A program made the position numbers and the translations under genes. Shown one piece after another: positions 25,726 through 45,314 of a stretch of 64,000 nt of DNA (position 1 is its first letter; each line of letters begins with the position of its first letter). This stretch comes from Pelecanus crispus (lineage: Eukaryota; Chordata; Aves; Pelecaniformes; Pelecanidae). The stretch is from NCBI RefSeq assembly GCF_030463565.1, contig NC_134662.1, positions 3,286,001-3,350,000 of the forward strand, given 5' to 3'. A model generated the notes under the pieces. It was not told where the DNA came from, did no database searches, and worked only from the letters and a program-made list of their open reading frames with translations.

Positions 25726-26089
25726 GCAGCACCCAGGGACCACGGGGGACGCGATGGGGTGGCTCAGCACTTCATCCCCTATGGGACGAGCCCTCGGGGT
25801 GGCCCCTCTAGGATCTGTCTCGGGGCACGGGCAGATGCTGGAGCCGCTTGGCTTTGCTTCTATCTGTGAACTGGGAAGGTGAGACCGGTTCCCATTGGCC
25901 TTACTGGGAGGGAAGGGGCTGCTCCTGCCCCCCGGGTGCAGCCGGAGTTGCGGAAGGGACACAGCGTCGTGCAGGATGGGGACGAGGGAACCGGAGGGGC
26001 CCTGGGCTGGTTGGCTATCAATGTTGCAACTGGTTGGGTTTGGTTTTGGTTTTGTTTTTTTTTTTTTTTAAGCTTTATTTTAATCTCTA

Positions 26090-26095
26090 AATAAA
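26090..26095 (+). terminator. CREB3L3: Polyadenylation signal of CREB3L3
   Basis: AATAAA in ctctaaataaaaggtatttt, 365 nt after the CREB3L3 stop (25723-25725). It follows a T-rich stretch. Confidence 0.85.
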
Positions 26096-26646
26096 AGGTA
26101 TTTTGGAAAAAAAATCCACCTGCTTTAGTTTAATAGGGGGTGATCCACAAGGTTTCAAGGACCCTTGGGGGCCAGGGACACCTCGAGCCCAGCTGCCAGG
26201 AGGCCACGGGGTCGGGCAGAGCTGGGATGCGTGGCCAGGCCCAGCCCAGCGCTGCCGCGGGCGCAGAGGAGAGGGCGGCGGCACCGTGGCACCGTCCCAC
26301 AGCTCCCAGCCCTGCGCCCGGCCAGGATTTAGCCAGCACCAGGCCCCTTCCCTTCCACCACCCAGCCACATCCCCCAGATCACCCACACACACCGGATCT
26401 CTCTGCGGGCAGATCTCAGCCAGGAGATCGCAGCGGCTCACCCCAAGTGCTGCCCAGCCCCAGCTTCATTTGAGACGGCATCCGCTGCCCCAAGGATCCC
26501 CTCGTCCCTCTGCCCCTCCAAGGTCTGCCGGACCCCACAACCGTCTCCTCGCAGAGAAGGAATTAGATGCTCGGTCCGTTTCAAGCAGGCAGCACCCTTC
26601 CTGGGCTGGTGGGTGCAGCTGCCCTGACACACGTGTTTCAAGTGTA

Positions 26647-26652
26647 TTTAAT
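26647..26652 (-). terminator. SIRT6: Probable SIRT6 polyadenylation signal (ATTAAA)
   Basis: tttaat on the plus strand is ATTAAA on the minus strand, about 100 nt after the SIRT6 stop. No AATAAA was seen nearby. It leaves about 550 bp between the 3' ends of SIRT6 and CREB3L3, which converge. Confidence 0.55.
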
Positions 26653-26750
26653 ACTTACATAAAAAAAGGGACAATGTTTAAGGGTATAAAAAAAAGTCGG
26701 TAGGAAAAGCGGCACAGACGAGTGTCTAGACAGACAGGGAACAGTCTGGG

Positions 26751-29700
26751 TCAGGTGAGGAGAGGCTCCACCTTCATCTTCTTCACCGCCGCTGGCCCCG
26801 TGTCCGGGCTGGGACACTCCTGCTTCAGGCTGTCACGGCGCTCCACCAGCGTGGTCCCAAGGTCAGGGCATCGCCCACCCGTGCCGTTGTGCTGGGAGAG
26901 GGGCTCCTCCTCCAGCAGCCCATGAGCCCCAGGGTCAAATTTGAAGAGCTGTTCGGGCTTGGTGAGCTCAGCGCTTTCCACCACCACCGGCCCCGTCCAC
27001 TCCGGGACCTCCAGCCCCAAATGCTTCATCAGCTTCGTCATGACATCATCGACGTAGGCGTGGATGCGCAGGTCGGCCTGTCTGTCCTGGGGTAAGCGAG
27101 GGCGAGCACGGCATTAGGGGACAAACATCGTGTGCAGGGACAAACGTCCCCTCCCAGGGAGCGCGTGGGGACAAGGCCTGGGTGATGGCTCAGCTGCACG
27201 TGGGCTCCCGGGCTCCTGTCCCCAAGACACCATCCCCGGCGGAACACGCACTGCGACCCTGACCCCGTCCGGCACCGCTCCCGGCGCCGCCACGGGCTGA
27301 CAGGGCTCTATCAGGGCGTGGGCAGGCAGCCCCTCCCTAGAAACGCAGCCCAGAGATGGAGACGTGGATGCAAAGCCAGGCTAGCAAGCCCAGGACAGAG
27401 TGGGACAGGGAGAAGGAAGCTCTAATGACATCCCAGAAACCCCCAGCTCTGGTTATTCGAAAGACTTGGGACAATTAGGGCACTAAAACCAGGGCTGAAC
27501 GTGAACTGAACTCCTCTGCCCCGTGGTGTGGGTTACGTGTGTGTGCAGTTATTTAATCAGACTCTAATTCAGCGGAGGATACATCAGGCTTCGGGCTGAG
27601 TTTTTATTCTGCTTTTAAGATTTACCTTCCATTTCTAGGTGCTTATCAGGAGTTGCAGGTTTAAACCCGCCAACGAGGGAAGCCCAGCCTGTTTGCGTGC
27701 TGAGCGAGGCCACTCTTCTATCTGGCCGCCTGGGAGGGGATGATGGGCGGGGACTAACCTGTGACGGAGCCGAAACAAGTTGACGCGAGGGGAAAGGAGC
27801 AGCACAGAGCAAATCGCTCCGAGCGCAGAGCCGCGAGGACGCTCTCACTCACGTGTTTGGTTGCTTGTAGGTTGACTATGACCAGCTTCCCTCCTCTCTT
27901 CTTTGTGATCAGCGGGAGGTTGCCGCTGGGTTTGATCTGCAGAGAGGTCCCCAGAGTGATGGAGAGGTCGGCTTTCCTGTAGGGAGGAGAGAAAACATCC
28001 AAGGCAGAGAAAAAGCCGTGGCTGTTTGCTGGCTCCTTCTCCTACCCTGCTCCAGTGCGGACTCTCCAAGCTTCCCAGCTGGGAAGCGAAGCTGTGGCCA
28101 GAATTTGCAGTGGTTTCTCTCAGCCACTTTCTGGGGTGAGGGCTGGGCGTTGCTGTGCTGTGGGTACAGCCTCAGGGCTGCGAAGCACAAAACGCAATGA
28201 GCAAAGCCAGGCAGGGTTGGCCCGAGGACACTGTGGTGCTAGCAGAGGACGGGGAGCCCGGGCAGTCTGCCGGGGCACCGTGAGCCGCAGGCGTCAGCAG
28301 CCGCCGCGGTGTGAAGAGCTCAAGCACGGTACCTGCAGGCTTCGTCCGCCAGCGTGAGGTCACGGTCGGGCAGGGAATCCTCCCAGTCCAGAATGGTGTC
28401 TCTTAACTTCCCTCTGGAAAACACACACAAGGGACCACGGTTTCCCCCTGCCAGGCAGGAACAGGCAGCAGAGCTGCCCTGGGAGAGGGGACAGCGACCC
28501 GCGTGCCGGATCACCTCAGGGTACCTCCAGCTGCAGAGCTGGCAACACGGTTTGCGCTTCCCTGCAGAAGGCAGAGCAGCACCGGGGCGGCGCAGCGGCC
28601 GCATCCTGCGGGAGGGGAAAGGGCTCTCTACAGCTGCCGCCCCACAGCAGGGCGTTCTCCAGCATGAGGACACGCTCAGATTAGCGGTATGGGGAGACCC
28701 CCCCCAAGGAGGCTGCGTGGCTGGGACCCCTTGGGGACGTGGGTGCTGGCTTTTGGAGATCTCCCCTACACCCGCTGCTTCTTCACCTGAGCTGGAGGGG
28801 CTGTCGGCCCAGCCCTGCAAAGCCAAGTCCGCGCACCGGAGCCGCTCGCTCGGGTGAATGGCTCCCTGGCACCCCACGTCCCCTTGGGAGTCTCCATCCA
28901 GCGCCGTAGCAGACGTACCTGCAGGCCCGCAGCCCCCGGGCTTTGGTGACGCTGCACAGCCTGCCCGTTGGCTTCAGCCCCATGCTGCCCACCACCGCGT
29001 CCCGCACGTACTGCCTGCAAGAGAGACGGTGCCATTCAGGGCCAAACGTGCTGTGAAATGCCGTCCCTGCCCCGGTACGGCACGCCTCACGCCGTGACGC
29101 CCTGCGTGGAGGAAGCAGGCGATGGCTCCGAGCTGCAAGCAATGAGTGGAGCACCTCAGTCCTTCATCGCTCTCTGCCTGCGTCTCTAACCAGGTGCTGC
29201 TGACAGCAGCTCTGACCACCAGCCCCAGAGGTTTCCAGGTTTTTCCAGGATGGCAAACCCAGCTTGTAGTGAGCTCCTCTCCTCTCTCCTGGTGGCAGGC
29301 ACAGACCCTGCTGCAGGCAGCCCTGCTGGCACATCCGCCTTGTCAAGAGGAGCAGGATTTGCTGAAGGCCTCCCAGGCAACGGAGAATTCCCGGAATGTT
29401 CATTTCCCACCATTTGACAGGGTTTAGGATTTAGATGGATGGATCTGTCCGTGACCCCACGTGCGCCATGCTAGAGACCTGCCAGGCAGAGAGCCCCGCG
29501 GCACGTGTGGGGCCTCCATCGCTCCCCGGGGACAGCAACAAAGCCCCCACCCCGCCGATGTCCTCCCCAGGCTCAGGGCTCACGTACTTGCCGCATTTCA
29601 CACACTCTTCCACAAACATGTTCCCATGGAGCTCAGCCAACTTGTCCCTGCGAGAGAAAGGGCAGAGGTAAGCTGGGGAAGGGTGGAAAGCCCTGGAGCA

Positions 29701-32700
29701 ACAGGGAATGCTGCCCAAACCCCGCTCCTCACCAGGGGCCCTGCACCTCAACGCCTTCCCGACTTTCCAGCTCTTCCAGATCAGACCTGCCAGGTGACGT
29801 GGGGTGGCAGGGACCCTCTGCCGTGGCCTGGGGACAGTGCCCCAGCACAGGGTCAGCATTGAGGGGAATTGTATTAGTTTTAGACAAATCTGGCTGCATC
29901 AGAGCAAGGCACCGGTGTCAGGCAGGCTCTGGGTGCACTGGGTGCCATGGAACAACATGGCCTTGCTGCAGGGAGGCAGCTGGTCCGGCAGAGAAGGCCG
30001 TCAGTCCGGCCACCAAGCGCGGGGGCTTCTCTGGGCTGAGCGGGGCCATCACATGCAGGGCAAGCGAAACTATGGCACACCCAGCACCGCTTTGTGCATT
30101 TAACACCAGAAATGCTGCTCAAAGGCAGGTTGGGCAGAGCTGTCCCTCTCACGGGGCAGGGGAGACCCAGAGGACACATTCAGATCCTGGCGAGAGGCCT
30201 TCTGCGCCACGGTTTCACCTCCACCATGAAAGCAACTATGCTGTGGCCACCACAGTTGGGACTAAGGGGAGGGACAGCATGTCCTGGCTTTTTAATTTTA
30301 AATGCTTCCATCTGCAGCACCAATTCTAGCCCCTGTTCTGATCCAGCCTCAGATCTTCTCTGCGCCCAGGAGTAACCCGGATCTTCGCTTCTGTCAGCAC
30401 TCAGTGTTCCTCTCTGTCCTTGCACGGTTCCAGCCCTTCACCAAAATGTTTTGGCTAAAACTCCCCTCGAGCCCAGTGCAAGCCTCAAAGCGCAGAAGCT
30501 AGAGGAAAACAAGGTCACCCTCTCCCTATGCTCCCACGAGCCCCACAGTGACGGGGAACCTCCTCCCATCCAGGGTGGATGGAGACAGGACGGACTGGAT
30601 TTCCCCCATTTTGGCCCCAGTTCAGCAGCACTCACTTAAGCGCATACTTCGCTTGGGTGGAAGAGCTGCACTAAACCAGAGCGGGAGCCAGTGGCACTAG
30701 GCTGCAAGGAGCGTAGCTGAGTTCTGGTCATTATTTCCTCTTCTTTTTCCCATGGTAGTCTAGTTTAAAGAGGCAAACGTGGTGCTAGGAGCAGGAACCA
30801 GGACTCAGGGCTTTTAATAATAGGAAATACCCTCTGGAGGCAGCTCTCTGCTCAGCCTGGGATGGCTGAAGACATTTGTGAGATGCGTCTTCTCCCAGGT
30901 CCCATACACGCTCCTCATTCTCATCCCAACTCCATTTTATTTTCTTACTTGAACTCAGCTGCTCTCCCCTTTCCTTTCCAGGCAGCTCCAAGCAGTTTGC
31001 CACGCAAGACAATCGCTCACTGGGCTTAAGTGCTGGAAATGGGTTTTATGAGAGGCTGAAATTTCTTGAAGGGAAAAACGCCTGTTGCCGCAAGTGCTAA
31101 TGGAAAGGCAGGTTCATTTGAGGACATCTTTGAAACAGCCACTGTGCTGCTAAATGCACTTCAGTCCCCACCCATGCAGGGAGCGGAGATCTCGTACCCT
31201 CTGCTCATACACGTCGCAGCTCCCCGCAGAAGGAACATGGCTACGCAGGATCCCTGACCTCACTGCAGCAAGAGAGGAAATCAGAGACCGCAGCCAGTAA
31301 GTCCAACCAGTTCCAGCTGCAGGACTCTCTCCGTCTTACTGCCCTTGCAGTTTCGCAAATTAATTGAGAGGCAAAATACTTTTTAAGGCTATCTTGGGCC
31401 CAGGCATGGTTTCATCACTGGGGCAGCACCGCCTTTATTTTCTCTCAAGAAATTCAATTTAAGCAAACTGTAAAATAGCACAAGCTCCAGTGCTCTGAGA
31501 TGGCTCTAGCAACGCTGATAAAACAGGGTGACATGCGTCTCTGCGAGCAGCAGGAGGAGTTTCAGATGCTCTCGTCCTCCCTCCTGTTCACCCCTCTGGA
31601 TGGGTACAGAGGCAGTGGAAAGGACCGTGTGCCCTGAGCGCAGCTGTGAGCCCAGTTCCCAGGAGCATGTGCCCTACTTGAAGCTGATGTCTCGCTCCCC
31701 GGGCCGCGAGCCCCCAGGCAGCCACGTAGCACAGCCAGGCCGCTCACAGCGGCAGCAACAGCTACAGCCACTCAGCTCATGGCTGGTAACGTGCCACGGC
31801 CCAACACTGCGACCTGTTCGTTTTTCTTGTGAACAAATGGCTTCTGGATGTACTTCTAGAGAGCATCAACCGAGGCTGACCAGCTCATCACCCTCTGAAT
31901 TATTACCATCGCCTCTCTTCCCTAAATTCAAGCTGGTTTATGTTCCTCTTCCCACACCAGCCCACCCAGTGTCCACTCCCAATACGAGTGGGCAGACAGC
32001 TTCCAAGCCAGCCTTGGAACTCAAGCCCCAGCATCAAACATTTGCATGCAAGGCCATGCTGATCAGGCAGCAGCAACAGCCACGTGGCAGCGGCTGGGAC
32101 AGGCACAAGGGACCCGGAGACAGGGCGGGAGAGGCAGTACCGTGGGAATCCTGAACGCACGTGAAGGCCATCTACATTCTGGCTGACGAGGAATTTCAGG
32201 ATGCCAACTCTCTGCAGCCCCAGCAGTGCCATGTGAGTCTTGGAGGGCCTGGCATTCTCAAAGGTGGTGTCGAATTTTGGGGAGAGCCCCTTCTCTTCCA
32301 TAGTCCAGACACCATTGGGCCCCCTGCAGCAATGGGGACAGAAAGAGTGAGAATTGAGATCTCAGGCTCTGAGAAGATGGTTGTAAATGCACCACAAGCC
32401 CTGTCGATGGAGGATGAGCAAGGCACTGCTAAATGAAGGTCGTGTATCACCAGCGATTTTTGTCGCTGATGCAAGCAGACTGCACGCAAGGCTTCTACGG
32501 CTTAATGTCAAACGGGTGTGCAAGAGGGAAAGGGTATTTTTAGCTGGATCCAGGACCAGACAGGAGGGATGGAGTAGGCCTGGCTGGGGTAGGTCTGGCT
32601 GGGGTAGCAGGAAGCACAGTCCAGAGCTTTACAAGCCACGAGATGGACTCGGAGTAGGTGCCATCCTCCCAACCCCTCGCCTGCTGCCCACCATCCTTAC

Positions 32701-34073
32701 CTGAAGTCGGGAATCCCCGAGGCGGTGCTGATTCCAGCCCCCGTGTGAAAGACCACATTGGAGGAACTCCTGATCAAATCCGCCAGCTCCCGCACCTTCC
32801 TCTCCAGTTCCTCAGGTGGGTCAAAAATCTGAGCAAAAGAGACAAACCACCATGGGAATGGAGAGATGCAGGGATAGACCGTACACACTTCCTGGCACAA
32901 AGACCCGGTAAACCGCAGTGCTTTCTTATCCACAAAAGCAGAAGATGATTTAATGACAAAACCATTTAATCGGAGAGAAACAACGCTGTATAAACCACCT
33001 CCATGCAGGGTAAGAGCTTAAAACACCTAACACAGACGAGGGTATTTATTGCTCTCACTGACAGGCAGCCGATCCCCCGAGAAGTGGCTGGGCTCCAGGG
33101 CACTGCCGGGCAGCGGGAGGACAGGAGCGAGCCTGGTGCCACCCCACGTGCGCTCAGCTCCAGCTGTCACCAGCACAGCCACCGGCTCTGGGGGCAGGAC
33201 CGGGCCAAGGGACGGCGAGCCGCACGGGAAGCCATGGAGGTGGGGAACGTGGGGACGCTGTGGCTGGATGGGACTGTGTGCCCACCCGGCTTTCTGGCAT
33301 GGGCACAGGATTGCATTTCTGCAAGATGCTTCTGCAGCCCGGTCTCTCGGGGACAGGGACTGAGGACAGGCCCCTGCGTGTCCCTGTTTCCTCACCCTCC
33401 CAGGCTCAGGACAGGCCTCTGCGTGTCCCTGTTCCCTCACCCCAAAACCCATTTTAAGCTCCCTGAGTACTGCTAGGGGCATGGGGCTGGGATCAGCCCT
33501 GCGCCCCTGGACAGGCCCCTCGCACCCACCCCCTGGGGATCCCCGCTGGGGAATACGAAGGATCCCCATACGGCTGGGAGCCCCTGTTGGGTGGTGGGGA
33601 AAAACGGGGATAGTGCTGGGCCTGGAGAACAATGACAAGGAGGGAGCCATGGGCCTGGGGGGGGACAAGAAGACAGCCATGGGCCTGGGAGGGACAAGGA
33701 GGGAGCCATAGGCCTGGGAGGGACAAGAAGGTAGCCATAGGCCTGGGAGGGACAAGGAGGGAGCCATGGGTCTGGGAGGGACAAGGAGGGAGCCATGGGT
33801 CTGGGAGGGACAAGGAGGGAGCCATGGCGTGGGCCTGGGGGGACACGGAGGGAGCCATGGGCCTGGGGGGGGACACACAAAGGGGTCCCCGGTGCTGGGT
33901 TCCCCCCGGGAGAGGCCCATGGGGCCGAGGGCCCGGTTGCCATGGAAACCCGGCAGGCCGGAGTAGGCCCCGGGTGGGCCCGGCAGGCCCCGCCGCGCCG
34001 CGCTCACCTCGGGGAGGCCGCACTTGCCCTTGTCCGAGTACGGCGAGAGCCCGGCCGCGTAATTCACCGCCAT
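26751..34073 (-). CDS. SIRT6: NAD+-dependent deacylase/ADP-ribosyltransferase sirtuin 6
   Basis: A chromatin-bound enzyme that removes acetyl (H3K9, H3K18, H3K56) and long acyl groups, with roles in DNA repair, telomeres and glycolytic gene control. Eight exons on the minus strand: 34008-34073, 32701-32828, 32141-32323, 29588-29647, 28919-29014, 28333-28413, 27853-27976, 26751-27086; 1074 nt, 357 aa. Seen: the NAD-binding [14 protein letters not shown] starting at 52; QNVDGLH with catalytic His133; zinc cysteines in EECVKC (141, 144) and [13 protein letters not shown] (166, 177); and [18 protein letters not shown] Rossmann text ([20 protein letters not shown]). The C-terminal tail is shorter and less basic than in human and ends [10 protein letters not shown]. 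The exon 4 donor interrupts the Lys codon in KCGKQYVRD (aa|gtacgt), and exon 5 starts at a gcaggcag tandem acceptor; only the first keeps frame. Intron 3 (29648-32140) is 2.5 kb with nothing recognised. Tail-to-tail with CREB3L3. Confidence 0.97.
33630..33880. repeat. SIRT6: Minisatellite in SIRT6 intron 1 (about 28-33 bp unit)
   Basis: The unit gggagggacaaggagggagc followed by catgggcct is repeated 7-8 times with small variants (ataggcct, aagaaggtagcc). It ends about 120 bp before exon 1. Open frames on both strands through it come from the repeat. Confidence 0.9.
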
Positions 34074-34300
34074 GGCCCGCCCCGGCCGCCGGAGCGCGCA
34101 TTGTTGCCAGCCCGGCCGAGGGGCGGAAGCGCGCAGGGAGGCCGCGGCGGGAGGGGCGCACGTGCGGGCGCCGCCCGGGGGAGGGCGCCGCCGCCGCCAT
34201 CTTTGTGCCGGGCGAGAAGGGGCGGGGGGGAGGGGGCTGCCCTCACCCTGCCAGGCTGCGACTGCTCCCCCCCCCGGGGCTGCGATAAGGGGCGGGGGGG
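34074..34300 (-). promoter_or_regulatory. SIRT6: SIRT6 CpG promoter with YY1-type motif
   Basis: CpG-rich sequence upstream of the SIRT6 ATG. On the minus strand, aaagATGGCGGCggcgg (34193-34204) is a textbook YY1 site. YY1 motifs in this orientation usually sit just downstream of the start site, placing it near 34205-34220. That leaves about 130 nt of 5' UTR and exposes an upstream ATG (see findings). Confidence 0.65.
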
Positions 34301-34309
34301 GAGCCGGGC

Positions 34310-34770
34310 AGGGCAGGGCAGGGGTGCCAGGGAAGGGCTGGGGGTGCCAGGGAAGGGCTGGGAGTGCCAGGGAAGGGCTGGGGGTACCAGGGAAGGGCTG
34401 GGATGCCAGGGAAGGGCTGGGGTTCCAGGGAGGGCAGGGGTGCCAGGGAAGGGCTGGGATGCCAGGGAAGGTCAGGGGGTGCCAGGGAAGGTCAGGGGGT
34501 GCTGGCAACGGGAGGGGGTGCCAAGGAAGGACTGGGGTACCAGGGAAGGTCAGGGGGTGCCAGGGAAGGTCAGGGGGTGCTGGCAGGGGCTGGGGGTGCC
34601 AGGGAAGGTCAGGGGGTGCCAGAGAAGGTCAGGGGGTACCAGGGAAGGGCTGGGGGTGCCAGGGAAGAGCTGGGGTTCCAGGGAGGGCAGGGGTGCCAGG
34701 GAAGGTCAGGGGGTGCCAGGGAAGGTCAAGGGGTGCTGGCAAGGGCTGGGGTGCTGGCAAGGGCTGGGGT
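34310..34770. repeat. 20-bp G-rich minisatellite between SIRT6 and ANKRD24
   Basis: The unit ggtgccagggaagggctggg (or ggtcaggg in place of gggctggg) is repeated about 23 times, with gtgctggcaagggctggg variants. It fills most of the space between the SIRT6 promoter and the first ANKRD24 exons. Confidence 0.92.
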
Positions 34771-35204
34771 GCCAGAGGTCGGGGCCCAGCCGTGCCCCAC
34801 ACCACCTGCAGCCCCAGACTGCCGAGAGGGCGGGGGAGCCCAGCCTTGCTCCCCCCAGACCCCCCAGCTCCCCTCCGGGCCTGGCCCAGCCGTGCCACGT
34901 CCCCTCGCCTCCCTGGGCATTTCAGGGATGCAAGCAGACCCCCTCCCCAAACGGGGTGGCGCCCCTGGAGCCCTCCCGGCTGCCCAGCGCTGCCAGCTGT
35001 AACCGCAGCCGGGCCGTAACCCAACTCCCCCGCGCCCGGTCCCCCCCTCTGCGGGCACTGCGGCCCGTGGGGAGACTCGGCAGGCGAGGACGGGGCTACG
35101 GGAGCAGCGGGTCTGGGGGCGGCTGAGCCGGTATCGGTGGGGGAGAGACCCTCGAGCACGGCTGTCCCCCGTCCAGGTGCCACGGGGCTGAGGCTGGAGC
35201 TGCC

Positions 35205-44025
<8,821 letters not shown>

Positions 44026-44230
44026 GCCCCTGCCAGCGTGGCAGTGCCGCAGGGGCCGGTGGCACGGCCAGTGACACGGCCGGGGGGGGCCAGGCCCGTG
44101 ATAGCCCCCTCTGTGCCCCTTTGCTTCTCCGGGCAGCACCCTGTCACTGGCACACGCACCCCCCCACACCCACCCGGCCCCGGGGGCCTGAGCCGGCCCC
44201 CCTGTGCCCCACACACCCCAGCACAGCAGC

Positions 44231-44236
44231 AATAAA
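44231..44236 (+). terminator. ANKRD24: Polyadenylation signal of ANKRD24
   Basis: AATAAA in gcagcaataaagtatttata, 205 nt after the ANKRD24 stop (44023-44025). Confidence 0.85.
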
Positions 44237-44239
44237 GTA

Positions 44240-45270
44240 TTTATACTCACGCCAACGGGATGGTTCGTCTGGGGGGGACAAGGGTGGGCACAGGGACACG
44301 GGTGCGGGGGGCTGGGGGGGCGGTTGGCAGAGCTGGGGATGGTAGGGGATCGGTGCCGTCACCTCCTCCAGCCCCGATGTCCCCAGATGGGAGCGGGTGA
44401 CCATGAAGGAAGCGGGGTGGTAGCGTGGGAAGGGTTGAAACCCTCTTGGCCGGAGCCAAAGCTGCTTTCCTGCGGGTCCGGGGCAGGCAGAGGCCCCGTG
44501 CGCGGGGGGTCCCTGTGGAGCCGCACTGGGCGGCGGGGTCCCCACTGGGGACGGCGTTTCCTGCGCAAGGAAGTGGGCTGAGGCCAGCCGGGGCTGCGGC
44601 TTCCCGCACCGGTGGGGACAGAGCCTCTGCTCCCAGATTCCTGGCCCTGCTGTGGTGAGCGTGACGGGGACGGGGCTCGCCGTGGGGCTGGGGGCACAGG
44701 AGGGTGTCAGGGGCCGGGGGGCACCGTGGGGAGCCCCTCATCCGTGATACGGGGAACGCGAGGCATGGCCCCCCCCGCTGCAGCCCGCAGCCAGGGTGGG
44801 CGACGACAAGGGCAGGATCCATCCCTGCGGTGCTGGGCTCGGTCACGCCAGGGAGCTCAGCTCAGCCCCCAGGCTGGGTTTTGGGGGGTCTCTGTGAGGG
44901 ACAGTCCCTCCCCAGATGCTCTGGGAGGCAGGGGCCATCCGAGTGCGCTGGTCAAAGCCTGGAGTGACCCAAAACCCCAATTCCGGGCACGGGGCCGCAG
45001 GGGCAGCTGCAGGTTCCTGTAGGAAACCCCAGTGCCACCTCCACCCCCTCCTCCTTCATGGCAGCAGGATCCGGCCGCTGCGGCGAGAAACCATCCCCTG
45101 TCCCCAGGGTGTGTGGCAAGGCCAGAGGGGAAACTGAGGCAGGGCACTGCGGGGTGGCCCGGAGATAGATTTGAAGCCCCGGCTTTGGGGCGATGTCCCT
45201 GGGCCACCTGGGGACCTGTGGCCACGGTGTCCCTGTCCCCTGCCCTGGGGTCTGACCGCCCTGCCTGTCC
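44240..45270. other. ANKRD24-EBI3 intergenic DNA
   Basis: About 1 kb with no recognised gene. The EBI3 start codon exon is preceded by a plausible acceptor (gtccccacag at 45266-45275), so an upstream non-coding EBI3 exon may lie here. Confidence 0.4.
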
Positions 45271-45314
45271 CCACAGGTCCCTGGAACCGGGCAGCTCCGC
45301 TGAGGCTCCCTGAC

